From an uncultured Eubacterium sp. (GTDB lineage Bacteria > Bacillota > Clostridia > Lachnospirales > Lachnospiraceae), in NCBI GenBank assembly GCA_947385875.1, contig CANDMV010000016.1, forward strand, positions 1 through 43,678: 43,678 nt of DNA, read 5' to 3'. The first letter of the stretch is position 1. Every line of letters starts with the position of its first letter. Below, in pieces: positions 9,212 through 17,737 of the stretch. The notes under the pieces are model-generated. The model was given only the letters and a program-made list of their open reading frames with translations, was not told the DNA's origin and ran no database searches. The position numbers and the translations under genes were made by a program.

Positions 9212-10233
9212 CTAATAGGTAGCAGATTTAAACCTAAGCAATCGCATTTTACAAGAGCTTCCACCATAGTTTTCGATTAGTTCTGATAGAGGTCTGTAAT
9301 TATATTGAGAACTATGTTGAGCAACTTTGACTTTAGTATAATCAGCTACCCCATAATCAGTCTGTGAAACAACTATAACTGAATGACGATATCTGCCAAG
9401 GCTGCTGCTATAAAACTGCAATACATCACCTGCTTTCATTTTTACTGACAAATTAGTATACACACTATTATTGTTATATACTGTTGCTCTTGGCCCTATC
9501 CCCGAATTGGATGTCACATAATTGCAAAACGCTTCTACGCCACAAAATTGAGATGGCGGATCACCATAGATCCTCTGCTTCTATCTCTTTACTATCGATG
9601 ACTGTCTCTGTCATATCTTTCGCATTCTGCTGTATCCTGTCAAAATATTCATCTGCCCTCTGATAGATGTCTTCTGAATTTCGTGCTGATATACAGATAC
9701 TGTCTTTTGCCATCTGCACTTCATCATTCTCAATGTCATCCAAGTCCAATACTTTATAACCCTCGTTTGATTTTGCCAGAGTCACTTGATAAAGCGATCC
9801 TGCCCCGCATGAATCCTCCTGACTGCCGCTGCCCCACGAATACTCATACTTTACGTATGCTGTTGCTTCCAAGGAATCATCTTTTTCCAAAAGATCCTCT
9901 AGTATGACTTCCTCCAAACTAACTGACTGGATTCCATCCAATAATATTTTATTGCCTTCTCTTTTCGCAACAAGGTATTTTGCTGCAATGTATCCATTTA
10001 TTGTCGCAAAATCATCACTTGAATAATCTCTGCTGCTATCTGCCAGCATCGTATCTAAAAAATCTTCAAAATAATCTTCTAATACGTCCTGCACAGCCTC
10101 CTCTGGAGGCAGCTTAGACACCTCCGACGCATGGGCATTCAACAAGATTCAGATTTGCTTCAACTGTGAATAAAAACACTACTGATAAAATCCCCATTGC
10201 AGCGCCTTGCCTTATAATAATTTTTTTCTTCAT
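9212..10233 (-). pseudogene. decayed secreted amidase-domain (Amidase_6-like) protein
   Basis: Three pieces of one former gene. (1) From 10233 with an AAAGGAG site: MKKKIIIRQGAAMG and a hydrophobic stretch, a signal peptide, which runs out of frame near 10146. (2) 10145-9561: a frame opening with a likely cleavage site (NAHA-SEV) and an acidic 190-residue N-terminal domain, ending in AEDLW. (3) 9557-9212 in another frame: GDPPSQFCGVEAF, GDVLQFY, RHSVIVV and VAQHSSQYNYRPL, the C-terminal half of a putative cell-wall amidase domain. The domain's N-terminal half, where the catalytic Cys (DCTNFVSQ-type motif) should be, is missing, so the protein should be inactive. A consensus promoter lies upstream. 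Confidence 0.72.
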
Positions 10234-10401
10234 AACAGCTCTCCTTTACATTCAATTTATTTACTATTATGATACTGATACAGCGACAATAACTTTTACC
10301 TGTTACATATTCATCTCACAATGTTAAAACAAACCTCCTTTACAAACTAAATATGTAACCATATGTTATCATCTTTCAGTTATTATCAATATTGTAATTA
10401 A

Positions 10402-10430
10402 ATTATATACCTACATTTATCTTTTGTCAA
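10402..10430 (-). promoter_or_regulatory. consensus sigma-A promoter upstream of amidase pseudogene
   Basis: TTGACA (10425-10430), 17-base spacer, TATAAT (10402-10407) on the minus strand, matching the consensus at all 12 positions. The predicted leader is about 160 bases and carries an extra AAAGGAGG site with no usable start codon after it, besides the AAAGGAG before the signal-peptide ATG. Confidence 0.8.
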
Positions 10431-10583
10431 GAACTATATAAAAGCTACAGAGATTTTGCTTTTAGTATTTATATTTATATTTATTCAATTAGAACTTCTT
10501 AATAATAGAGATAAAAATAATTATGCTTTTTGAGTAAATCATAAAGCAAAATATATCCTTACTATACTATATATAATTTAATC
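10431..10583. other. AT-rich spacer without a gene
   Basis: Very A/T-rich sequence between the amidase promoter and the hairpins that follow the Rpn fragment. I see no supported gene. Confidence 0.4.
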
Positions 10584-10613
10584 AAAAAACAGCAGATTCT
10601 GCCTCTGCCTGCT
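10584..10613 (-). terminator. second terminator-like hairpin after Rpn fragment
   Basis: On the minus strand GCAGA pairs with TCTGC (or AGCAG with CTGCT) and is followed by TGTTTTTTG. The stem is short. Confidence 0.45.
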
Positions 10614-10661
10614 ATTATTCTTTCATATGTAGTTTTGTTTGCTGTTATCCTCCTTTATGGC

Positions 10662-10697
10662 AAAAATAGAGCATATAGATTTTCAATTTCTATATGC
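10662..10697 (-). terminator. terminator after Rpn-type fragment
   Basis: GCATATAGA (10671-10679) pairs perfectly with TCTATATGC (10689-10697); on the minus strand it is followed by TCTATTTTT. It lies 43 bases after the stop codon of the fragment at 10740. Confidence 0.65.
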
Positions 10698-10739
10698 CCT
10701 AACGCTGCTGCTATATTTGATTTTAATTAATTTGATTGA

Positions 10740-11189
10740 TTACGCTAACTGCATAACTTTCATTTCAATTTTTCTTAATTCATCAAGTGATAATAGAGGA
10801 ACACACTCCTCAATCTCTTCAAGCGTCATCTTTCCCTTTTTTATCAATCTTTCTGCGGTTTCTCTCGCACTTTCTAATTCTGCCTTTTGTGCCGCTTCAT
10901 TTCTCATATCTTCCATAATTTTGCACATAGCCTCTACTCCTTTCTCGTCCTGCTTGAAATATTCTACTCTTTTTGCAAGAGCTTCATAGTTCATATCGTC
11001 AGGGTTCGTGCATGAAAAATCATGCATTAGCTTACCAACTTCATCATTGCCCCTATATTTCTCATTAACATATATAATATGCGAACCGTCGCCAAACAAT
11101 TCCTTTCCCTCGTTGGTTTCCACATACCACTGTATATGATATATGGCCTGGTTTTTTCTCATAACATCATTCTCTGTAATAAAAATCAC
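10740..11189 (-). pseudogene. C-terminal fragment of Rpn-family PD-(D/E)XK nuclease/transposase
   Basis: The 149 residues starting from an internal GTG match the C-terminal half of the Rpn family (recombination-promoting nuclease, annotated as PD-(D/E)XK transposase): ELFGDGSHIIYVN, KLMHDFSC, DDMNYEALAKRVEYFKQ, GVEAMCKIMEDMRNEAA. The N-terminal catalytic half, with the PD and (D/E)XK residues, is absent; two in-frame stops lie directly upstream of the GTG. There is no ribosome site for that GTG. It is probably a remnant of a multi-copy family and not functional as a nuclease. Confidence 0.75.
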
Positions 11190-11291
11190 ACTTTATTATA
11201 CATCTAACACTCCTTTTTGAAAACTGAATTTTTCTATAACTCCACATCATTGAGCTTTTTCTAGGCTCAAATATATCAGTAACATTCCCCA

Positions 11292-11320
11292 TTGACATGT
11301 GCACGAGAAACAGGTATATT
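11292..11320 (+). promoter_or_regulatory. promoter of higBA, predicting a leaderless toxin mRNA
   Basis: TTGACA (11292-11297), 17-base spacer, TATATT (11315-11320). Transcription should begin about 7 bases after the -10, at 11327, which is the A of the toxin ATG. A small inverted repeat TTGAGC / GCTCAA (11250-11255 and 11265-11270) just upstream is a candidate operator for the antitoxin. Confidence 0.75.
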
Positions 11321-11326
11321 AGAAAC

Positions 11327-11608
11327 ATGATAAAAACATTTGCAGATAGAGAAACGGAAAAGATATACCATCAGAAGTTTTCAAAAAAATTACCACAATC
11401 AATACAAAGGATCGCATTACGAAAGCTAATCATGATTGATAACGCTCAAGGTTTGGAGGATTTGAGAGTACCGCCAACCAATCATCTGGAAAAATTAGAT
11501 GGTAATCGGGATGGACAATATAGTATTAGAATCAATCATCAATTTAGAATATGTTTTAAATATGATGGAAACAATTTTTATGATATAGAAATAACTGATG
11601 ATCATTAG
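11327..11608 (+). CDS. higB: HigB-type toxin (RelE superfamily mRNA interferase)
   Basis: The 93 residues match the HigB / plasmid-maintenance killer family: MIKTFADRETEKIYHQ at the start, RKLIMIDNAQGLEDLRVPPTNHLEKL in the middle, and QYSIRINHQFRICF with the conserved Arg residues toward the C-terminus. Such toxins cleave mRNA on the ribosome. The open frame extends ten codons upstream to an ATG at 11297, but that ATG sits inside the -35 box, so I start at 11327. There is no ribosome site before this ATG, consistent with a leaderless transcript. Toxin precedes antitoxin, the usual higBA order, with 13 bases between them. The pair lies in an accessory stretch of broken genes. Confidence 0.88.
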   Translation: MIKTFADRETEKIYHQKFSKKLPQSIQRIALRKLIMIDNAQGLEDLRVPPTNHLEKLDGNRDGQYSIRINHQFRICFKYDGNNFYDIEITDDH

Positions 11609-11621
11609 AGAGGAGACAGTT

Positions 11622-11927
11622 ATGGAAAATTATATTGAGACTCCGAAAATGAGTGAGATCTTATCTGAGGAATTTATGATACCGTTTGGATTGTCGGCAT
11701 ACAAATTAGCACAAGAAATCCACGTTCCAGTATCAAGAATTCAGGATATTTTACACAACAGACGAAGAATAACGGCAGATACATCCATAAGATTAGGAAA
11801 ATTTTTTGGTATATCAGATAGATTTTTTCTCGATATGCAAAATGATATTGATATAAGAAATACTAAAATGCAGATTAAAGAAGAAATCAATAACATATCT
11901 GCATTTGATTATGCACAACTGGGATAA
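11622..11927 (+). CDS. higA: HigA-type antitoxin (XRE-family HTH)
   Basis: A 101-residue DNA-binding antitoxin that should neutralise HigB and repress the operon. The HTH is visible in LSAYKLAQEIHVPVSRIQDILHN followed by RRRITADTSIRLGKFF and the family phrase SDRFFLDMQNDIDIR. I chose the ATG at 11622 because GAGAGGAGA lies 6-14 bases before it; an ATG at 11598 overlaps the toxin stop and lacks a site. The strong site here against none for the toxin would favour antitoxin synthesis. Confidence 0.9.
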   Translation: MENYIETPKMSEILSEEFMIPFGLSAYKLAQEIHVPVSRIQDILHNRRRITADTSIRLGKFFGISDRFFLDMQNDIDIRNTKMQIKEEINNISAFDYAQLG

Positions 11928-12022
11928 ATCAATAAAAAATGCCCCCATTTTATATAAGAAAGCGCAATAAAAACAGTCTGTTTTTTACACTTCCTACATA
12001 TAGAATGGAGGTTCTAAACGCT

Positions 12023-12367
12023 CTACTTACTTTTCTTATCCTCTACAGACTTAGACGAATCTTCCGGCTTTTCTACGACCGAAATCGCCGCGCGCTGCAT
12101 CGGAATCCTGCAGTTCTTATTACTACCAAACTCCACGATCACTGTATCGTCCGCGATATCAATAATCGTCCCATAAAATCCGCTAGTCGTCAGTACCGTA
12201 TCACCTACTTCGAGAGCGGATAACATCGCATTCTTTTTCTTCTGCTCCTTCTGCTGCGGACGTATCATGAAAAAGTACAAAAATGCGATCATTATGACGA
12301 ATGATAGGATCATGCTGGCATAACCGCCTGCGGCACCTGCACCTGCATTTGCTGTTGCTAAAATCAT
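12023..12367 (-). CDS. yajC: preprotein translocase subunit YajC
   Basis: A 114-residue accessory subunit of the SecDF-YajC membrane complex that assists protein export. One membrane helix (about 18-36, MILSFVIMIAFLYFFMIRP) is followed by the family signature RPQQKEQKKKNAMLSALEVGDTV and a small soluble domain (GFYGTIIDI, VIVEFG). AGGAGGAAAAAA site before the ATG. It follows tgt, the classic tgt-yajC pairing. The spacer to the convergent higA has two weak A/T-rich hairpins that may act as terminators. Confidence 0.96.
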   Translation of the reverse strand: MILATANAGAGAAGGYASMILSFVIMIAFLYFFMIRPQQKEQKKKNAMLSALEVGDTVLTTSGFYGTIIDIADDTVIVEFGSNKNCRIPMQRAAISVVEKPEDSSKSVEDKKSK

Positions 12368-12492
12368 TTTTTTCCTCCTGAAAAGCTTTTATAATTTTGA
12401 TAGATACATAAAAGGTATTGTACACAAATATACTCCATTCAGCAACTGTTTTATAAAATTTTCATCAAATTGTATGATACAGTTGTAACAGT

Positions 12493-13626
12493 TCAGCCTT
12501 TGGCTTCACGCATCCCTTCCAGCTTCCCTGCCTTATAAGCGGCAAACTGCCCCGCATCCAGAGCTGCGCGGATTTCTTCCATCATTGTATTATAAAAATA
12601 CAGATTGTGCAGGACGCACAGGCGCATACCCAGCATCTCTTTTGCCTTCAATAAATGGCGGATATACGCCCTGCTGTATCTGCGGCATGTCGGGCACTGG
12701 CATCCTTCCTCAATCGGCCTCATATCCGTCTCATACTGCCTGTTAAACAGGTTCAGCTTGCCCTTGTTTGTGTACACATGTCCATGCCTGCCGTTTCTCG
12801 AAGGATATACACAGTCGAAAAAGTCTACGCCGCGTTCCACTCCTTCCAGAATATTTTCCGGCGTGCCTACACCCATCAGATACGTAGGTTTTTCCAACGG
12901 CAGATGCGGTATCGTAACATCCAGAATGTGATACATCTCTTCATGGGATTCGCCGACCGCCAGACCTCCAATCGCATATCCATCCAGGTCCATCTCGGCA
13001 ATACGCTTTGCATGTTCCATGCGGATATCATCAAATACAGCTCCCTGATTAATGGCAAACAGCAGCTGATTCTTATTTATCGTGTCATCCAGACTGTTTA
13101 ACCGCGCCATCTCTTCCTTACAGCGCATAAGCCAGCGTGTCGTACGGTCTACAGAATTCTGCACGTAGCTTCTATCTGCCCTGCTGGATGGACATTCATC
13201 AAATGCCATAGCAATCGTGGACGCCAGATTAGACTGAATCTGCATACTCTCCTCCGGCCCCATAAAGATCCTGCGTCCATCTACATGGGAATTGAAATAC
13301 ACTCCTTCTTCCTTAATCTTTCGAAGGCTCGCCAGGGAGAACACCTGAAAGCCGCCGGAATCCGTCAGAATCGGACGGTTCCACGACATAAACTTATTCA
13401 GGCCGCCCATTTTTTTAATGAGCAGATCGCCCGGACGTACATGCAGGTGATAGGTATTGGATAATTCTACCTGTGTTTTAATTTCTTCCAGATCTTGTGT
13501 CGATACAGCGCCTTTGATCGCTGCCGCTGTTCCCACATTCATAAATACCGGAGTCTGGATATCTCCGTGAACGGTATGAAGGACCCCGCGCTTTGCACGG
13601 CCCTCCTGTTTGATTAATTCATACAT
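12493..13626 (-). CDS. tgt: queuine / preQ1 tRNA-ribosyltransferase
   Basis: Exchanges guanine-34 of GUN-anticodon tRNAs for preQ1 in queuosine synthesis. In 377 residues: base-recognition D89 in TDSGGFQVFSL, GGLAVGE, the nucleophile Asp in FDCVYPSRNGRHG, and the zinc site CQCPTC with the following Cys/His residues. Length fits bacterial Tgt. The ATG lies one base from the upstream gene's stop and has no ribosome site, only A/T bases, so translation probably depends on coupling to that gene. The stop codon lies inside a dispersed repeat (GGCTGAACTGTTAC). Confidence 0.97.
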   Translation of the reverse strand: MYELIKQEGRAKRGVLHTVHGDIQTPVFMNVGTAAAIKGAVSTQDLEEIKTQVELSNTYHLHVRPGDLLIKKMGGLNKFMSWNRPILTDSGGFQVFSLASLRKIKEEGVYFNSHVDGRRIFMGPEESMQIQSNLASTIAMAFDECPSSRADRSYVQNSVDRTTRWLMRCKEEMARLNSLDDTINKNQLLFAINQGAVFDDIRMEHAKRIAEMDLDGYAIGGLAVGESHEEMYHILDVTIPHLPLEKPTYLMGVGTPENILEGVERGVDFFDCVYPSRNGRHGHVYTNKGKLNLFNRQYETDMRPIEEGCQCPTCRRYSRAYIRHLLKAKEMLGMRLCVLHNLYFYNTMMEEIRAALDAGQFAAYKAGKLEGMREAKG

Positions 13627-13627
13627 A

Positions 13628-14341
13628 TTATTTATTTTTATTTACTATCCTTGTCTCATATTTTCCGGTTGCTATGTTAATAAAACGTACAAACAGTGAT
13701 ACTTTATTTTCTTCATTCAGGCTGTTCCAGACAGAATCTGTAAATTCATCAATACTGCCGCCAATGCCGATACGTACCGGTTCTCCTTCAAAGCTCGGCA
13801 GAGGATTTCCATCGCCCTGATATGTATGGATAAAATGTCCCTCTCCTGAAGCCGGATTCTCATATGCAAATGTATAGCGCAGACAGGAATCCGGATTTCC
13901 ATTGTCACTTTTTAAGATAGACATTGCATAATTATAGCTTCCGTTTTCGATATGGAGAATACCGGATATACGCGGTGTATAATTTGGTTCATCCGGCTCA
14001 AAGCGTCTGGTGCGCAGTGCCTGTTCAAACGTCTGCTGTTTATCCATACACTCATAGATCGTATCTGTCTGATCACCGTTTGTCACGATCGTCTTATTGC
14101 CAAGTACACGCACCGGAGCATAAATGACCAGGCTTGGATCGCTTAATTTTGCCGGATCAAATGCTTTCGTGCGGATGCCTTCTCCGTCTTCGATAAAGAT
14201 ACGGTTGCGGCTGTTGACACTCCTGCCCATGATAAAATAGGCGGCTACTGCATTCGCACCGTCAGGTGATTTTCCTATCACAATTCCCCTGCCCGGATAG
14301 GAGTTGCTGCTCAGTTCTTTTTCTAATGATTTGCTCTGCAT
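13628..14341 (-). CDS. IMP cyclohydrolase-like protein (archaeal PurO family)
   Basis: The 237 residues match the IMP_cyclohyd family typified by archaeal PurO, which closes the ring of FAICAR to IMP, the last step of purine synthesis. Supporting phrases are YPGRGIVIG, AAYFIMGRS.NSRNRIF, TNGDQTDTIYE and the central EPDEPNYTPRISGI. In bacteria this step is normally done by PurH, so this may be a second or specialised enzyme. A weak AGGA site precedes the ATG. It is coupled to tgt downstream. Function is assigned by family only. Confidence 0.82.
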   Translation of the reverse strand: MQSKSLEKELSSNSYPGRGIVIGKSPDGANAVAAYFIMGRSVNSRNRIFIEDGEGIRTKAFDPAKLSDPSLVIYAPVRVLGNKTIVTNGDQTDTIYECMDKQQTFEQALRTRRFEPDEPNYTPRISGILHIENGSYNYAMSILKSDNGNPDSCLRYTFAYENPASGEGHFIHTYQGDGNPLPSFEGEPVRIGIGGSIDEFTDSVWNSLNEENKVSLFVRFINIATGKYETRIVNKNK

Positions 14342-14358
14342 TTATCATTCCTGCTGCT

Positions 14359-14383
14359 AAAAACATATACAAAAGTGTATATG
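14359..14383 (-). terminator. terminator between CgeB-like gene and PurO-like gene
   Basis: CATATACA (14364-14371) and TGTATATG (14376-14383) form a perfect 8-bp stem with a 4-base loop, followed on the minus strand by TTTTT. The stem is A/T-rich. It lies only 18 bases before the downstream ATG. Confidence 0.55.
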
Positions 14384-14533
14384 CCAGATGATTTAGCTTT
14401 TCCTTTCCTAGATTTTATTATTTTTGTCCTTGGTTTTCGGGTATCTGGCTATACCTTGGATTTTAAGTATCTTTGAGTATGACGAGCAGTAAAATTTATC
14501 GCTCGTGAATATAAATCGATTGGTGATTCGTAT

Positions 14534-15871
14534 TTATCCGATATACTTCAATAACTCTTGTGCACGATGATGCCATGTATGCATGTTTCTGGCTGACAGC
14601 ATTCCATTCACTGCGATCTCATACAATAATTCCGGCTTTTTCAAAAGCTCGTTTACTAGCTGCGGCAGCTCTTTTAATCTATCCAGACGATAATATACAA
14701 TCGCTCTCAAATCTGCAAATCGGCTGCGCAGATAAGCGCTGTCGTCAGTAAGTGATACCGTCTGGTGCAGCATCGCTGTAAAAACGCGGTCATGGGCACC
14801 ATCCTTGAACCACGGCATTGTATTCAGCGCAATTTTCGCAGATTTTACCGCTTGTACACAGTCGGCAGAATTTACCATTTGACCGGAACAGATTAAGTTC
14901 TCAGGATTTTTACAGGGCATCTTCTCCCAGTCTTTGCCAAATAGATGTATGGGTCTTCCGCCTTCGGCCAGCGCACGCACTGTCTGCTCCCGGAAATAGG
15001 TACGCACCAGCAAATCTACGGCCGGTGTTGTACTCATAGCCTCACACAGCTGGCTGTCAGTTAAATCCGGCATCTCTCGGCGCATATACATTTCCATGCC
15101 AGAAAGCAGGTTCTGCGACGGATTTTTTATAAACGCATCGATCATTTCATAATAAAAATCACGATATTCCGGCTCCAGCTGGCCAAGCTGCTTTTCAATA
15201 CCGGATACCGGCACATAATTTGCTGTAAACACCAATTCATACGGACGATTGATCCATTCCTCATAGTTCTCCTGAACCTGAATCATCTGCTGGCTTTCGC
15301 TTTCTTCTGCCCATACATCTTTTTCAGCTGACGCTGAATTTCGCTCGGCACCGCAGTCTACAGCTTCTGTCAATATATTCTGCTGCTCAGATGCTGTGTT
15401 CTTTCCTTTCCTATATTCTGTGGTTTCTCCCAGATTTCCTGCCAGTGGAAGGAACGCACATGGTATACCCGGATAAAACCTCTTCATATATGCAGTATGA
15501 TCCCTGTCAATGCAGAAAGTATACAGCCTGCTGACAGGATGCCGTAACGCTTTATAATAATAAATCGGATGATCTACCATGATATTGAGACACAAAATCC
15601 CCAGTTTTTCCCAGATACTCCTGTCCGGATTTCCTTCTTCATCAAAATCCCACAGCTCTTCTTCCCCGCTCAATCCGATAAAATTAAACGTAATCAGCAC
15701 CGCTTCGTTTTCTTTCGCCGCCTGCCGAAGCTTCCATGTACTGAGTCCAAGCTGGTCAAAATCCATCCAGAACGTCTCATATCCCCATGCCGCAAATGAT
15801 CTTTCCATCTGCATTGAAAAATAGGTCAGTGTTTCTACCGCATTCCTGCAAAATATAATCAGCTTATTCAT
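14534..15871 (-). CDS. CgeB-like glycosyltransferase
   Basis: A 445-residue cytoplasmic protein of the CgeB / glycosyltransferase type. The N-terminal half has a Rossmann-like pattern (NKLIIFCRNAVETLTYF, LCLNIMVDHPIYYYKAL). The C-terminal half carries RPIHLFGKDWEKMP, SAKIALNTMPWFKDGAHDRVFTAMLHQ and a final helical segment, as in GT-B family members that resemble the spore-maturation protein CgeB. A low-complexity acidic insert lies at about 168-225. I start at MNKLII (15871), 4 bases after the stop of the preceding gene; the frame is open further upstream but would overlap it. No clear ribosome site, so coupled translation is likely. Acceptor and sugar are unknown. Confidence 0.75.
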   Translation of the reverse strand: MNKLIIFCRNAVETLTYFSMQMERSFAAWGYETFWMDFDQLGLSTWKLRQAAKENEAVLITFNFIGLSGEEELWDFDEEGNPDRSIWEKLGILCLNIMVDHPIYYYKALRHPVSRLYTFCIDRDHTAYMKRFYPGIPCAFLPLAGNLGETTEYRKGKNTASEQQNILTEAVDCGAERNSASAEKDVWAEESESQQMIQVQENYEEWINRPYELVFTANYVPVSGIEKQLGQLEPEYRDFYYEMIDAFIKNPSQNLLSGMEMYMRREMPDLTDSQLCEAMSTTPAVDLLVRTYFREQTVRALAEGGRPIHLFGKDWEKMPCKNPENLICSGQMVNSADCVQAVKSAKIALNTMPWFKDGAHDRVFTAMLHQTVSLTDDSAYLRSRFADLRAIVYYRLDRLKELPQLVNELLKKPELLYEIAVNGMLSARNMHTWHHRAQELLKYIG

Positions 15872-15875
15872 AGTA

Positions 15876-17240
15876 CTAATTTTTAAAGCTGTGAATCGGA
15901 GCCGGTATTCTGCCGGTACGCTGGATGAACTCACTGCAGTCATACGGATTCACCGGCATAACCGGCGCACGCCCCAGCAGTCCTCCGAATTCAGCATACT
16001 CACCTACGCCTTTGCCGATCACAGGAATCAGGCGCACAGCTGTTGTCTTTTGGTTTATCATGCCAATCGCCATCTCATCCGCGATGATTCCTGAAATGGC
16101 AGACGGCTTCGTATCGCCCGGAACCGCGATCATATCAAGTCCTACCGAGCAGACACAGGTCATCGCTTCCAGCTTTTCCAGTGTCAGCGCCCCTGCCTGT
16201 ACCGCTTCGATCATTCCCTGATCCTCACTCACTGGTATAAATGCGCCGCTTAATCCCCCTACATAAGAGGATGCCATAATACCGCCCTTTTTCACCTGAT
16301 CGTTTAACAGGGCAAGCGCCGCCGTAGTCCCCGGCGCTCCCGCGTATTCGACACCAATCTCATGCAGGATGTCCGCCACGCTGTCACCCACCGCAGGTGT
16401 CGGTGCTAAAGACAGGTCAATAATTCCAAATGGAATGCCGAGCCTTCTGGATGCCTCCTGTGCTACCAGCTGTCCTACCCGCGTGATCTTAAATGCTGTC
16501 TTTTTTATCGTCTCACACAGCACTTCAAAGTTTTCCCCGCGCACTTCCTCCAGAGCAGTCTTTACCACTCCCGGCCCGCTGACGCCTACGTGAATGACTG
16601 CGTCTGCTTCTGTAACGCCGTGAAAAGCTCCTGCCATAAACGGATTATCGTCCGGTGCATTACAGAATACTACCAGCTTGGCACATCCAAGGGAATCCCT
16701 ATCCTTTGTACGCTCTGCTGTTTCCTTAATAACCTCTCCCATCAGGCGCACAGCATCCATATCAATCCCTGTCTTTGTAGAACCCAGATTGACAGAGCTG
16801 CATACAAAATCCGTCTGTGCGAGCGCCTTTGGAATGGAACGGATCAGTCTTTTATCGGCAACTGTCATTCCCTTTGAGACAAGCGCGGAATACCCGCCGA
16901 TAAAGTTCACGCCTGTCTTTTTGGCAGCCCGATCCAACGTATGCGCAATCTGTACAAAATCATCGGGTGTCTTACATGCTGCGCCGCCGATTAATGCGAT
17001 CGGCGTGACGGATATTCGTTTATTTACGATGGGAATACAGTAGCTGTTCTCGATCTTCTGACCGACTGATACGAGGTCTCTGGCAAGCGTCGTGATCTTG
17101 GAATAGATTTTCTCATTTAGCCTTTCCAGGTCTGAATCGATACAGTCTAACAGGCTGATGCCGAGCGTAATTGTACGCACATCCAGATTTTCCTGATCGA
17201 TCATTTTATTTGTTTCTGCTACTTCACCTATATTAATCAT
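15876..17240 (-). CDS. PFL family protein (UPF0210)
   Basis: A 454-residue cytosolic protein of the UPF0210/DUF711 family, whose fold resembles pyruvate formate-lyase; no biochemical activity is established. Conserved family phrases include [20 protein letters not shown], the [12 protein letters not shown] region, [18 protein letters not shown] [17 protein letters not shown] and [16 protein letters not shown] start at MINIGEV because AGAGGAGACAGGC directly precedes it, 23 codons inside the longest frame. Its partner, an ACT-domain protein, lies just upstream; this pairing is common in Firmicutes. Confidence 0.92.
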   Translation of the reverse strand: MINIGEVAETNKMIDQENLDVRTITLGISLLDCIDSDLERLNEKIYSKITTLARDLVSVGQKIENSYCIPIVNKRISVTPIALIGGAACKTPDDFVQIAHTLDRAAKKTGVNFIGGYSALVSKGMTVADKRLIRSIPKALAQTDFVCSSVNLGSTKTGIDMDAVRLMGEVIKETAERTKDRDSLGCAKLVVFCNAPDDNPFMAGAFHGVTEADAVIHVGVSGPGVVKTALEEVRGENFEVLCETIKKTAFKITRVGQLVAQEASRRLGIPFGIIDLSLAPTPAVGDSVADILHEIGVEYAGAPGTTAALALLNDQVKKGGIMASSYVGGLSGAFIPVSEDQGMIEAVQAGALTLEKLEAMTCVCSVGLDMIAVPGDTKPSAISGIIADEMAIGMINQKTTAVRLIPVIGKGVGEYAEFGGLLGRAPVMPVNPYDCSEFIQRTGRIPAPIHSFKN

Positions 17241-17355
17241 GCCTGTCTCCTCTAATCTATACTGACAATCGCTCAAATTTGCCAAATAACGCCGACTCAC
17301 GAGCGTCATTCTCTTGAAGCATTTCGTCGTTTATCACTCGTACGTATATTTGCAT

Positions 17356-17652
17356 TTATATACGATGCATTTTCTCAAAAATCTCTTCTTTCTGGCATCT
17401 GATGCCGACGCCGATATCTGCTCCGATTTTATCGAGAGCTTCCGAGCATTTTGAAAATGATACTTCGGATTCATTCATTTCTACAATCATCATCATATTA
17501 AAATAGCCCTGCACGATTGTCTGTGATATATCGAGGACATTGATTTTATTTTCGGATAAATAGGTGCATACTTTTGCAATAATACCTACCGTATCTTTTC
17601 CTAATACTGTAATGATTACTTTATCGGATGCTTTTGCTGATGTGTGTTCCAT
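17356..17652 (-). CDS. ACT-domain protein (UPF0237)
   Basis: A 98-residue protein consisting mainly of ACT repeats, related to GcvR-type regulators: KVIITVLGKDTVGIIAKVCTYLSENKINVLDISQTIVQGYFNMMMIVEM. ACT domains bind amino acids. Start at MEHTSAK, with AAAGAGAG upstream; the frame is open ten codons further. It precedes the UPF0210 gene, and the two families are usually neighbours, which suggests a shared but unknown role. Confidence 0.9.
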   Translation of the reverse strand: MEHTSAKASDKVIITVLGKDTVGIIAKVCTYLSENKINVLDISQTIVQGYFNMMMIVEMNESEVSFSKCSEALDKIGADIGVGIRCQKEEIFEKMHRI

Positions 17653-17737
17653 TGGCTTCTCTCTTTCCTGATGTGATAACATCTATACAATTTTTATATC
17701 TTTATACTTCACGTCGGCTTTGCACAGATCTGAGAGG

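Noticed and set aside
11297..11326. Upstream ATG as higB start
   Set aside because: This ATG overlaps the -35 box and would precede the predicted transcription start.
12655..13101. 148-codon plus-strand frame inside tgt
   Set aside because: Antisense shadow of tgt; no start signals or family resemblance.
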